Below are positions 15,070 to 23,052 of a stretch of DNA of 60,378 nucleotides, piece after piece. The translations under genes and the position numbers were made by a program. Below the pieces are notes generated by a model. That model saw nothing but the letters and a program-made list of their open reading frames with translations. It was not told the origin of the DNA and did no database searches. Positions within the stretch are counted from its first letter, which is position 1, and each line of letters begins with the position of its first letter. The stretch comes from Ruminococcus flavefaciens. GTDB taxonomy: Bacteria; Bacillota; Clostridia; Oscillospirales; Ruminococcaceae. Location: contig CACWHY010000015.1 of NCBI GenBank assembly GCA_902760805.1, positions 1 to 60,378 of the forward strand. The letters are read 5' to 3'.

Positions 15070-15640
15070 ACTTGACCTCCTCGTTGGACAAAGCCAGCTC
15101 AATGACCTTCCCGTAGAAGCCGGAGGGATTGAGCATGATCTTCTCACCGATCAGCTTGGCCTGAGTGAGGTCAGGAGCGAAGAGCTTCAGATCCATCAGG
15201 TCGTTGTTGGCGTCCAGACAGCGGATATGGGTGTAGTAGCCGTTTTCGATGGGGATATACTCCACCTTCAGCTCCTGTTCATATTTGAGCCTGGTGAAAT
15301 ACCTAAGAGCCGCCAGCACCAGCTGATCCCTGTAGGACTTAGGAGCGTACTTTTTCAGCTCCTTAGCGCAAGCAGTGCCTTTGGGCGTGATCACAAAATG
15401 ATCCGTGCCGTCGATTTTTTCCAAGGTCAGCAGCTTGTTCTTGGTCAGGTAATCCACCGAATCCAGGTAGGAGAAATAGTTGATCACACCTGTGCTGATC
15501 GCGATCTCATAGAGCTGTTCGGCTTCCACAGGCTTGCCGATCTTATGGATCAGGTAGCAAAGCAGGATATTGATCGTTGGGATATCCCGGATCTCGGTGT
15601 CAGCCAGCTCAGACATTTTGAAAATATTTTCGTCGTGCAT
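15050..15640 (-). CDS. DUF4364 family protein (winged-helix-like)
   Basis: 196 residues matching the DUF4364 family, common in Clostridia and of unknown role. The N-terminal half looks like a winged helix ('INILLCYLIHKIGKPVEAEQLYEI', 'VDYLTKNKLLTLEK', 'FVITPKGTACAKEL'). The C-terminal half is a beta-rich domain beginning near 'KVEYIPIENGYYTHI'. A DNA-binding role is plausible. It lies 9 bp downstream of aroC. Confidence 0.85.
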   Translation of the reverse strand: MHDENIFKMSELADTEIRDIPTINILLCYLIHKIGKPVEAEQLYEIAISTGVINYFSYLDSVDYLTKNKLLTLEKIDGTDHFVITPKGTACAKELKKYAPKSYRDQLVLAALRYFTRLKYEQELKVEYIPIENGYYTHIRCLDANNDLMDLKLFAPDLTQAKLIGEKIMLNPSGFYGKVIELALSNEEVKYDLSDN

Positions 15641-15649
15641 AAAAACACC

Positions 15650-16696
15650 TCAGCAGAAATTGGGATAGTCGAGCATATTTGATAAAAGTGCGATATCAAC
15701 GGCAGCTTCAACGCAGGGGACAGCTCTTGGAACAACGCAGGAAGCGCAGCCAAGGCCCTCCTGTGCAGGAGCAGCCGGCTTGAATGCAACGTTTAGGGTA
15801 ACAGGCATCCCTGAGGAGATACCGCCCATAACGCCGCCGTGGTTGTTGGTCTTGGTGACCACATGGCCGTGGTCGTCCACATAGAACTCATCGCTGTTCT
15901 GGGTGCCGATCATGTCTGCGGAGCTGAATCCTGCGCCGAATTCCAGGCCTTTAACTCCGGAGATACCGAAGATCAGCTGAGCGATGTTTGTTTCCAGGCC
16001 GTTGAAAAGAGTGGAGCCCACGCCGGCCGGAACGTTCACAGCGGCGCACTCTACGATGCCTCCAAGGGACTCGCCGGACTCTCTTGCACGCTGGATATCC
16101 TCCAGCATAGCCCAGCCCTTGCGGTCGTGGATAACGGGGAAGTCCTTCTGGCGGACGCTGATGATAGCATCACGGGAGATCCTCACCTTGTCAAAGGGGT
16201 TGTCCTTGAAGGTGTGGATCTGAGCGATATGAGCGCCAACGTAAATGCCTCTCCGTTCAAGGATCTGAGCGCAGACAGCTCCTGCAAAGCAAAGAGGAGC
16301 AGCAAAACGGTCGGTATATTCGCCGCACTCCTTCACATCTGAGAAGCCCTTGTAGCGGACAGCCCCTGTGTAGTCGGCGTGTCCAGGCTGAGCGAAGGGC
16401 GAAACGTTCTTATCGTCAGCAGGAACAGGCTCCGGGTTTTGGAGAAAAGCGCAGAGCTGGCCGCCTGTGGTGCGGTCGTTGTGGATACCGGACATGATCC
16501 TGGGAAGAGCCTTGTTGCGTCTGATCTCTTCCTCGGTGCAGCAGGCCTTGGGAGTTCTCCTGGCCATGAACGCAGCTAAAGCGTCGGCATCGATATATTC
16601 GCCGGCAGGAAGGCCCTCGATAGTCACGCCGATAGTGTGGCTGTGAGCCTCTCCGAAGATAGATACAGAGATCCTGTTATTCCATATCGATGACAT
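15650..16696 (-). CDS. aroC: Chorismate synthase
   Basis: 348 residues, typical length. Converts 5-enolpyruvylshikimate-3-phosphate to chorismate using reduced FMN. Family motifs include 'FGEAHSHTIGVTIEGLPAG', 'RRTPKA', 'GHADYTGAVRYKG' and 'TKTNNHGGVMGGISSGMPV'. SD GGAGG lies 8 nt before ATG 16696. It overlaps the end of aroA by 20 nt, within the aroB-aroA-aroC run. Confidence 0.95.
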   Translation of the reverse strand: MSSIWNNRISVSIFGEAHSHTIGVTIEGLPAGEYIDADALAAFMARRTPKACCTEEEIRRNKALPRIMSGIHNDRTTGGQLCAFLQNPEPVPADDKNVSPFAQPGHADYTGAVRYKGFSDVKECGEYTDRFAAPLCFAGAVCAQILERRGIYVGAHIAQIHTFKDNPFDKVRISRDAIISVRQKDFPVIHDRKGWAMLEDIQRARESGESLGGIVECAAVNVPAGVGSTLFNGLETNIAQLIFGISGVKGLEFGAGFSSADMIGTQNSDEFYVDDHGHVVTKTNNHGGVMGGISSGMPVTLNVAFKPAAPAQEGLGCASCVVPRAVPCVEAAVDIALLSNMLDYPNFC

Positions 16697-17894
16697 TTAC
16701 TTTACCTCCGAGATGAATATAGTCCTTAAAGAAGTCCGGGTAGGACTTTTCGACAGCCTGGGCTCCCCGGATCACAACATCACCGGAGCAGCCTACAGCA
16801 GCGATAGCAGCCGCCATAACGATACGGTGGTCGCCGAAGCTGTCCACCTGTCCGCCGGTCATTTTGCCGGTGGGACATATGATCAGACCGTCCTCAGTAA
16901 CGGTCACATCGCCGCCGAGCCTTCCAAGCATATCGGAAACAGCAGCAAGCCGGTCGCTTTCCTTTATGCGGAGCCTCTGAGCGTTGTATATCACAGACCT
17001 GTCCCTGCCGAAAGCTGCAAGAACAGCCATGATAGGCACAAGATCCGGGATATCGCTGCAATCCTCATTGAAGGAGCCTGCGCTCATGCCTTCGATGATC
17101 CGGAGGATCCGCTTGTCCCCCTGAACGCTGTCCGGGTCAAGACCCTCCACAGAAATTCGGCAGCCCAGAGCGTTTGCGGTGCAGAAGAAAGCAGCCTGAG
17201 AATAGTCGCCCTCCACCTGTATATCGTATGGAGAGTAGTTCTGACCGCCGGAGATAGTGAAGCTGTCCTCAGTCTCGTGAACGGTGATCCCGGCTCTTCT
17301 GAGAGTCTGGATAGTCATGTCAACATAAGGCCGTGACTCAAGATGAGAAGTCATGCGGATAGTGGAGTCCTCCGGCACAAGGGGAAGAGCGAACAGCAGC
17401 CCTGTAATGAACTGAGAAGAAACATTTCCCTCGATCTCATAGGTGCCGCCGGTGAGCCTGCCGCTGATACGGTAGGGCATTTCAGACGAAGTGAAGCTGA
17501 TACCGTGACGGCTCAGCTCACGCTTGTATATGTCGATAGGTCTTTCCGGGAGCCTGCCTTTGCCGAGAAACTCAGCCTCTGCTCCCAGAGCAGCAGCGAT
17601 AGGTATGATAAAGCGGAGAGTTGACCCGCTCTCATTGCAGTCGATAGTGCATTTTCCGGCAGCTTTTCCGCCGGAGCCGGTCACTCGAACGGTGTCGCCC
17701 TCTACGGTGAACTGAGCACCGAGAGCAGTCATTGCCCCCATGGTAGCCTCGATGTCCTTAGACATGGTCACGTTTGTGAGAAGGGAAGTTCCCTTTGCCA
17801 GAGAAGCAGCAATTATCGCCCTATGAGCGGCGCTTTTAGAGCCAGGGATCCTTACGCTTCCGCTGAGCTTAGCAGGTGTGATACGAACGTCCAT
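16677..17894 (-). CDS. aroA: 3-phosphoshikimate 1-carboxyvinyltransferase (EPSP synthase)
   Basis: 405 residues from the ATG at 17894, chosen by GGAGGG 6 nt upstream and by the family opening 'MDVRITPAKLSGSVRIPGSKSAAHRAI'. The enzyme joins phosphoenolpyruvate to shikimate-3-phosphate. Visible motifs are 'PGSKSAAHR', 'NESGSTLRF', 'KESDRL' and 'FGDHRIVMAAAIA'. The start is 1 bp beyond the aroB stop. Confidence 0.95.
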   Translation of the reverse strand: MDVRITPAKLSGSVRIPGSKSAAHRAIIAASLAKGTSLLTNVTMSKDIEATMGAMTALGAQFTVEGDTVRVTGSGGKAAGKCTIDCNESGSTLRFIIPIAAALGAEAEFLGKGRLPERPIDIYKRELSRHGISFTSSEMPYRISGRLTGGTYEIEGNVSSQFITGLLFALPLVPEDSTIRMTSHLESRPYVDMTIQTLRRAGITVHETEDSFTISGGQNYSPYDIQVEGDYSQAAFFCTANALGCRISVEGLDPDSVQGDKRILRIIEGMSAGSFNEDCSDIPDLVPIMAVLAAFGRDRSVIYNAQRLRIKESDRLAAVSDMLGRLGGDVTVTEDGLIICPTGKMTGGQVDSFGDHRIVMAAAIAAVGCSGDVVIRGAQAVEKSYPDFFKDYIHLGGKVNVIDME

Positions 17895-17895
17895 T

Positions 17896-18939
17896 TCAGC
17901 CCTCCATAAGAGCGTTGAAATCGGAAACGAGAGCATTTCTGATCTCTCCGCAGCCGATCTTTTCGCAAACGATGTAGTTTATGCGGTCGGACAAGCACTT
18001 TTTGTCGGTAGCGCAGAAGGGCAGCAGCTCTGCCATAGGCGCCTCAGTATCAGTAGGAAGCCCGTAGGTCTCCACGCATTTTTTCAGTCTTTCGGTCACC
18101 TCAGCAGGAGCAGTTTTTGATGACATGATGCACATTCCTGCTGCGACGCCCATTCCGTGAGTGTAGTTGGTGTAGTTATGCCAGCCCTCCATAGCGTGAC
18201 CAAGGGTATGGCCGAAATTCAGCAGCATACGCTCGCCGTGGTCGAATTCATCGTTTTCCACCACTGCACGCTTGATGTCGATGCAGGTGTAGACCATCTG
18301 ATCCATGACCTGATCAATTGTGGAAAGATCATGATCAGAAATCAGATCGAAGAGCTCACTGTCCTTGATCATGCCATATTTGATGCTCTCAGCCATTCCG
18401 TCAGCCAAAGTCTGAGGCGGGAGCGTTTTCAGAGTGTCACTGTCGCAGATCACCAGAGCCGGCTGCTTGAAAGCGCCCACAAGGTTTTTTCCGCCGGAAA
18501 TATCGATAGCAGTCTTGCCGCCAACAGAGGAGTCGACCTGAGCCAGCAGAGTAGTAGGAATCTGGATAAAGTCCAGTCCTCTCAGGTAAGAAGCGGCAGC
18601 AAAGCCTGTGATATCGCCTACGACACCGCCTCCAAGAGCGATGATGAAGTCGCTGCGGGTGAGATTGCTGCTGCAAAGGTGGTCATAGATCTTTCCCAGC
18701 GTAGAAAGGCTTTTGGACTGCTCTCCGTTAGGGAAAACGAACAGTGATGAGCTGATATCGCTCTGACTGAGGGATCTTTCCAGAGTCTCAGCATAAAGAG
18801 GAGCGACTATGTCGTCTGAGATTATGACACATTTCTTAGATGTCGTAACTGCGGAGATGAGCTCTCCGGCTCTTGACAGACCGCCACGCTGGATGATGAC
18901 CTCATAAGGCCTGCTGGTCTTTACACTGATCTTTTTCAT
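17896..18939 (-). CDS. aroB: 3-dehydroquinate synthase
   Basis: 347 residues from the ATG at 18939, supported by GGAGG 7 nt upstream. A 40-codon in-frame extension crosses the attenuator and is rejected. The enzyme makes 3-dehydroquinate, the second step of the shikimate pathway. Motifs are 'ALGGGVVGDITGFAAASYLRGLDFIQIPTTLLAQVDSSVGGKTAID' (in part) and 'NFGHTLGHAMEG', with the metal ligands. It heads the aro array behind a strong promoter and a terminator-bearing leader. Confidence 0.95.
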   Translation of the reverse strand: MKKISVKTSRPYEVIIQRGGLSRAGELISAVTTSKKCVIISDDIVAPLYAETLERSLSQSDISSSLFVFPNGEQSKSLSTLGKIYDHLCSSNLTRSDFIIALGGGVVGDITGFAAASYLRGLDFIQIPTTLLAQVDSSVGGKTAIDISGGKNLVGAFKQPALVICDSDTLKTLPPQTLADGMAESIKYGMIKDSELFDLISDHDLSTIDQVMDQMVYTCIDIKRAVVENDEFDHGERMLLNFGHTLGHAMEGWHNYTNYTHGMGVAAGMCIMSSKTAPAEVTERLKKCVETYGLPTDTEAPMAELLPFCATDKKCLSDRINYIVCEKIGCGEIRNALVSDFNALMEG

Positions 18940-19110
18940 TTGATGACCTCCGGGAAAATAAAAAGGCTGCTTTTCAAGCAGCGGTTGCAGTTGATACCGT
19001 AACTCCGCCAAACACCACATAAGCTCCGCAGCTACAGGAGCCGGGCTTGCGAGAAGCAAAGGTCAGCAAGGGCTACGATATTGAATGCAGTTGAATTTAC
19101 ATAAATTTTC
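18940..19110 (-). ncRNA. aroB leader with attenuator-like terminator
   Basis: The predicted transcript runs about 170 nt before the aroB ATG. Its last part holds a 7-bp hairpin (GCTGCTT/AAGCAGC, 18966-18972 and 18976-18982) followed by a U-rich run (CTTTTTATTTT) ending only about 9 nt before the SD. A second hairpin, GCTCC/GGAGC, occurs near the middle. This looks like conditional termination. No T-box sequence, THF element or other class I know is recognisable. Confidence 0.5.
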
Positions 19111-19117
19111 AAATATC

Positions 19118-19146
19118 ATTATACCATAGGATGGACACAATGTCAA
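19118..19146 (-). promoter_or_regulatory. Promoter of the aro operon
   Basis: Consensus on the minus strand: TTGACA (19146-19141), a 17-bp spacer ending in TGG, and TATAAT (19123-19118). Confidence 0.85.
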
Positions 19147-19201
19147 GAAAAAATAAACATGAGCCAGCGGTCTAAGTAAAAGATGAAACCACTTGTTCGG
19201 C

Positions 19202-19224
19202 GCCTGAAAAAGCGATTTTCAGGC
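19202..19224. promoter_or_regulatory. Perfect 9-bp inverted repeat upstream of the symporter promoter
   Basis: GCCTGAAAA and TTTTCAGGC are separated by 5 bp, ending 6 bp before the -35 of the AGCS gene. It has no T-run, so it is more likely an operator than a terminator. Confidence 0.4.
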
Positions 19225-19230
19225 AAATGC

Positions 19231-19259
19231 TTGACAAAAGCGAAGACATATGGTAAAAT
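19231..19259 (+). promoter_or_regulatory. Promoter of the AGCS symporter gene
   Basis: TTGACA (19231-19236) and TAAAAT (19254-19259) with a 17-bp spacer ending in TGG. Confidence 0.75.
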
Positions 19260-19291
19260 AAACTGATAAGTTTTTAACAAAGGAGACATTT

Positions 19292-20710
19292 ATGGACAAG
19301 CTAAGCGACTTGATCTCATCGATAGATGACATGGTGTGGGGAATACCGCTGATCGTACTGATCCTCTTCTGCGGTATCCTTCTTACATTTAGACTGGGAT
19401 TTTTGCAGGTCCGCCGTTTGGGGACTGCCTTGAGATATATGCTGAAGGACGAGGAGCAGGGACACGGCGAGGTATCCAGCTTCGCAGCCCTGTGTACAGC
19501 CCTTTCCGCCACTGTAGGCACCGGAAACATCGTCGGTGTAGCAACAGCCATAGCCGCCGGAGGCCCTGGAGCACTCTTCTGGATGGAGGTCGCAGCCTTC
19601 TTCGGCATGGCAACAAAATACGCCGAGGGACTTCTGGCCATAAAGTACCGTATCACCGATGCAAACGGCGATATCCTGGGCGGTCCCTTTTATTACATAC
19701 AAAACGGCATGGGCAAGAAATGGAAGTGGCTGGGCAAGCTCTTTGCCCTGTTCGGACTTCTGGCTGGACTTATGGGAATAGGTACCATAACTCAGATAAA
19801 CGGAATCAGTTCGGCAGTGAAAAACTACTTTGACCCTCAGTCAGCGAAAACTATCTCCCTCCTTGGGCATGATTATTCACTGGCAATAGTCATCTCCGGA
19901 GCAGTCATCACACTTCTGGTGGCTCTTATCACGATCGGAGGCCTCAAGAGGATCGCCTCTGTTACGCAGGTAGTGGTTCCGGCAATGATCGTTGCCTACT
20001 TCGCAAGCTGTCTCATTATCATCATAGGTCATCTTACTGAGATCCCTGCTGCCGTGGCAGAGATCGTAAAGAGTGCCTTTGGCCTAAGAGCAGTAGTTGG
20101 CGGAGCAGCCGGAACAGCTCTTATGCTGGCCATGAGAAACGGCGTTGCAAGGGGGATCTTCTCAAACGAGGCCGGATTGGGCTCTGCTCCTATCGCAGCC
20201 GCCGCAGCTCGTACAAAGGAGCCTGTCCGTCAGGGACTGGTAACAATGACCGGCACCTTCATCGACACGATAATCGTCTGTACCATGACAGGCATCTCCA
20301 TAGTTATCGCAGGAAGCCACAAGAAGGGACTTGAGGGCGTAGCGATCACCTCAGACGCCTTCGTTTACGGACTGCCCTTCCCGGAGAAGGTATCGGCGTT
20401 CATACTCATGGCTTGCCTGGCGATATTCGCCTTCACCACCATACTTGGCTGGAATTATTATTCTGAGCGCTGCCTGTCCTATTTGACGGGCTCCCGGAGG
20501 AAGATCACTGTCATTTACCGCTGGCTGTATGTAGCCGCTGTCTTCATCGGTCCCTATCTCACAGTTGAGGCTGTGTGGAATTTAGCGGACATATTCAACG
20601 GACTCATGGCTATCCCAAATGTAGTTGCACTGATAGCGCTGTCTGGAGTGATCACCAGCGAGACCAAGGATTACCTTGCAAGGCTGAAAGCCGATAAGGT
20701 CAAGGAATAA
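19292..20710 (+). CDS. Sodium:alanine symporter (AGCS family)
   Basis: 472 residues with about 10-11 membrane helices. AGCS signatures include 'ALCTALSATVGTGNIVGVATAIAAGGPGALFW' (in part), 'FYYIQNGMGKKWKWLG', 'RGIFSNEAGLGSAPIAAAAA' and 'GWNYYSERC'. The family imports alanine or glycine with Na+ at the cytoplasmic membrane. Na+ coupling would fit with a Na+-translocating Rnf, but the Rnf ion is not determined. SD AAAGGAG lies 6-7 nt before ATG 19292. The gene stands alone, with its own promoter and terminator. Confidence 0.92.
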   Translation: MDKLSDLISSIDDMVWGIPLIVLILFCGILLTFRLGFLQVRRLGTALRYMLKDEEQGHGEVSSFAALCTALSATVGTGNIVGVATAIAAGGPGALFWMEVAAFFGMATKYAEGLLAIKYRITDANGDILGGPFYYIQNGMGKKWKWLGKLFALFGLLAGLMGIGTITQINGISSAVKNYFDPQSAKTISLLGHDYSLAIVISGAVITLLVALITIGGLKRIASVTQVVVPAMIVAYFASCLIIIIGHLTEIPAAVAEIVKSAFGLRAVVGGAAGTALMLAMRNGVARGIFSNEAGLGSAPIAAAAARTKEPVRQGLVTMTGTFIDTIIVCTMTGISIVIAGSHKKGLEGVAITSDAFVYGLPFPEKVSAFILMACLAIFAFTTILGWNYYSERCLSYLTGSRRKITVIYRWLYVAAVFIGPYLTVEAVWNLADIFNGLMAIPNVVALIALSGVITSETKDYLARLKADKVKE

Positions 20711-20715
20711 GATAA

Positions 20716-20739
20716 GGCACCCGACCGGGTGCCTTTTTT
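20716..20739 (+). terminator. Terminator after the AGCS gene
   Basis: Stem GGCACCC/GGGTGCC with a 4-nt loop, followed by six T. Confidence 0.88.
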
Positions 20740-20803
20740 ATGTATTGGAAGAAGCAGGAAGGTGGATCCTTCCGTCCTTGCCTATATAGCGAAACCAAAT
20801 GCT

Positions 20804-21157
20804 CTAAGGGATGTCCTTTAGTATCCATTCGCCGATCATACTGGTGTAAAGCGTGACGCATGGAACATCGGCCTCGCTCTGGAGGAAGCGTGAGAAAATG
20901 GTCTTTGCCAGCTCTTTGTCACGGTTTGGCCAGCCTGCGTTCAAGGTATCGTGCATATTTCGTTCCACAGTGATAACAGTTTCGCCGGTCATCGCAGCGA
21001 TGAGCTTGTAGATCTTGTGGAGGATCCCTGGGTTGTGGATCACGTTCTCGACATACAGCCTGATACCAATATTGAAGAAGCGAAAGCCTTTAGTTCTTGA
21101 GGAAGCGCCGAGAGCGATCAGAGTGTCCTTTATACGCTGGGCATCGAGTTCATTCAT
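20804..21157 (-). CDS. Stand-alone Spo0A C-terminal-like DNA-binding protein
   Basis: 117 residues from the ATG at 21157 (SD AAGGAGG, 8 nt upstream). It resembles the Spo0A effector domain: 'TLIALGASSRTKGFRFFNIGIRLYVEN', 'LHKIYKLIAAMTGETVITVERNMHDTLNAGW'. There is no receiver domain. In Spo0A this fold binds the 0A box. A free-standing copy may compete with, or act independently of, phosphorelay control. No partner gene is obvious; the K+ channel remnant lies upstream on the same strand, 51 bp away. Confidence 0.7.
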   Translation of the reverse strand: MNELDAQRIKDTLIALGASSRTKGFRFFNIGIRLYVENVIHNPGILHKIYKLIAAMTGETVITVERNMHDTLNAGWPNRDKELAKTIFSRFLQSEADVPCVTLYTSMIGEWILKDIP

Positions 21158-21208
21158 GAGTGTTCCTCCTTTAGAAAAATACAGCAAAGCGGACTTATGA
21201 AGGCGGCT

Positions 21209-21448
21209 TTACTTTTTCACCACCTTGAAAGAGTGGACCACTAGGATGTCTTTTTCCTGGATCACCACGTTATCCGCAGCGATAATGCTCAGACCATTGC
21301 GAAAGATCAGGTAGATCCTAGTTTCAAATTCATTTTGTATCTCGTCCACGGTCATGCCGATAAGCTCGCTTCCGGTGTTCACAGGGATCTCGCCGATCTT
21401 CTCTATATCGTGGAGAATTGAGTCTGAGTGAGCCTTCTTGGAATACTG
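21209..21448 (-). pseudogene. TrkA-C/RCK_C domain in frame after the channel's stop codon
   Basis: The frame of the K+ channel gene continues past its TAA (21449-21451) for 79 codons to a second TAA at 21209. The translation begins QYSKKAHSDSILHDIE and contains 'GSELIGMTVDEIQNEF' and 'NVVIQEKDILVV', a recognisable regulatory TrkA-C domain. No start codon with SD stands at its head. It is therefore the separated C-terminus of the channel: a nonsense mutation, a sequencing error or a recoded stop. The full protein would be about 322 residues. Confidence 0.75.
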
Positions 21449-22177
21449 TTAAACAAATCCTGCGCTGATGATACCGGTAGGGATGGCGACCACACCAACT
21501 CCCAGGAAGGCGATGCAGATCGCCATGATCCTGCCGATAGCAGTCACAGGGTAGATGTCACCGTAGCCAACTGTCAGCAGAGTAGACATACTCCACCAAA
21601 GCCCTGAGAAGGCGTTCTTGAAAACGTCGGGCTGAGCCTCATGTTCAGCGCTGTACATACCGATAGAAGAAGCGAACATCAGTATCACGATGATGAACAC
21701 AGACGAGAAGATCTGATTTCGCTTTTCAAAAAGTACGGTAGTGATAACGTTGAACGAGTCGTACTGAGCGTTGATCCTGAACAGGTGGAATATCCTGACG
21801 ACTCTCAGCATACGGAAGGCGATAAATCCGGATAAGTAGAAGAAGGGGAGTATGGTCAGCAGGTCAACTACACCGTCGAAGGACAGCAAGAAACGTATAA
21901 CAGCCTTTTTCTTGGCTAGCTTCGGGTACAGCAGATCGCTGGTCCAGATCCTAAGGGCGTACTCTACGCAGAAAATGGCCACAGTAACAGCCTCGATCAC
22001 ATGAAAAAGGCTGTAAAGCGGCTCTAGAGCGTCGAAAGTCTCGCAGAACATAGCGGTGATGTTCAGCAGTATGACGATAGCGATACCCCAATCGAAAAGC
22101 CGGCTTGGAAGGTCGTCCTTGTTACCGATTTGGATTATCTCGAAGATCCTTTGCCTGATCGATCCTTGTTCTTTCAT
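21449..22177 (-). CDS. Voltage-gated-type K+ channel, interrupted by in-frame stop
   Basis: 242 residues up to the TAA. Six membrane segments are visible, with an S4-like stretch 'FRMLRVVRIFHLFRI' (residues 121-135), a pore helix and the selectivity filter TVGYGD (202-207), ending 'GIISAGFV'. The family moves K+ across the plasma membrane. The transmembrane part is complete, so a channel without the cytoplasmic TrkA-C domain could still form. The start overlaps the amidohydrolase stop (TAATG), showing translational coupling. See the adjoining pseudogene entry. Confidence 0.88.
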   Translation of the reverse strand: MKEQGSIRQRIFEIIQIGNKDDLPSRLFDWGIAIVILLNITAMFCETFDALEPLYSLFHVIEAVTVAIFCVEYALRIWTSDLLYPKLAKKKAVIRFLLSFDGVVDLLTILPFFYLSGFIAFRMLRVVRIFHLFRINAQYDSFNVITTVLFEKRNQIFSSVFIIVILMFASSIGMYSAEHEAQPDVFKNAFSGLWWSMSTLLTVGYGDIYPVTAIGRIMAICIAFLGVGVVAIPTGIISAGFV

Positions 22178-22989
22178 TATTTCAGCTGTAGGAAATCCCT
22201 GAAATTATCGGCTAGGATCATCTGGTTTTCTTTCTCGGAGAAGCCCAGAGCCAGAAAACGCTCGATCTCCTCTTCGTGGCTCCACATGGGGAAATCCGAG
22301 CCGAAGAAGCAGTTTTCCACGCCGTATTTTCTGATCATATGAGCAGCCATTTCCGGGCTGATGAAGGCCAGTGAGCTGCTTACGTCGAAGCGCACGTTCT
22401 CTCTTCCGGGAAGGCACTGCTGAGCCTCGTCCCAGCGCTGATAGCCGCCCAGGTGAGCAGCCAGGATCTTAAGCTTGGGAAAGTTCTCGTTTATGGCAGC
22501 GATCCTGCGAGGCGCCGAGAAGTCGTACCTGTGGTCGCCACAGTGTATCAGAAGAGGGAGCTCGCCCTCTATCCGCTCATATATCCTGAAGGCCTCCGGT
22601 GAGTCGGCATTGAATTTCTGGAAATCCGGGTGGAGCTTGACTCCGTGGAGCCCCAGCTCCTTGATCTGAGCGATATCGGCGTCAAGATCCTCCGAGTCGG
22701 GGTGAGTTGTTCCAAAGCCGTAAAATTCGGGATGCAGAGCGCACTCATTTGCGATGAAGGTGTTGATAGAGGAGGTCTGTCTGGGGCTAGTGGCTGTAGA
22801 GCAGACCAGATATTTCTGAACGCCGATCTTTTTTCCGCTCTCCAGGAGCTTGCTGCTCATTCCGGTGCTGTTCATGGGCAGGTCGTAGAAATGGCCGATG
22901 TTGACAGTAGCGTTTTCGGCTATTTTCTCCGGGAAAATATGGGCGTGAGCGTCGATGATGTCATATTTTCTATACTTTTCGGGAACCAT
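22177..22989 (-). CDS. Amidohydrolase-related TIM-barrel metal hydrolase
   Basis: 270 residues of the amidohydrolase 2 family. Motifs are 'DAHAHIFPE' (HxH metal ligands), 'GVKLHPDFQ', 'LLIHCGDH', 'AHLGGY' and 'FGSDFPMW' (the catalytic/metal Asp). Such enzymes hydrolyse or decarboxylate small aromatic or cyclic substrates; the substrate here is unknown. It has its own promoter and SD (AAGGAG) and is co-transcribed with the K+ channel gene. Confidence 0.85.
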   Translation of the reverse strand: MVPEKYRKYDIIDAHAHIFPEKIAENATVNIGHFYDLPMNSTGMSSKLLESGKKIGVQKYLVCSTATSPRQTSSINTFIANECALHPEFYGFGTTHPDSEDLDADIAQIKELGLHGVKLHPDFQKFNADSPEAFRIYERIEGELPLLIHCGDHRYDFSAPRRIAAINENFPKLKILAAHLGGYQRWDEAQQCLPGRENVRFDVSSSLAFISPEMAAHMIRKYGVENCFFGSDFPMWSHEEEIERFLALGFSEKENQMILADNFRDFLQLK

Positions 22990-23022
22990 TGAAATTACTC
23001 CTTTTTAGATCATACAAACAAT

Positions 23023-23051
23023 ATTATAACTCTTTCTGAACTGTTTGTCAA
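23023..23051 (-). promoter_or_regulatory. Promoter of the amidohydrolase/K+ channel operon
   Basis: On the minus strand, TTGACA (23051-23046) and TATAAT (23028-23023) have a 17-bp spacer, directly after the nspC stop. Confidence 0.78.
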
Positions 23052-23052
23052 A

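Noticed and set aside
18940-19059. 40-codon N-terminal extension of aroB, or a leader peptide starting ATG-TGG
   Set aside because: The extension crosses a terminator and lacks a good SD. Its apparent Phe/Tyr codons come from the U-run. ATG 18939 has GGAGG.
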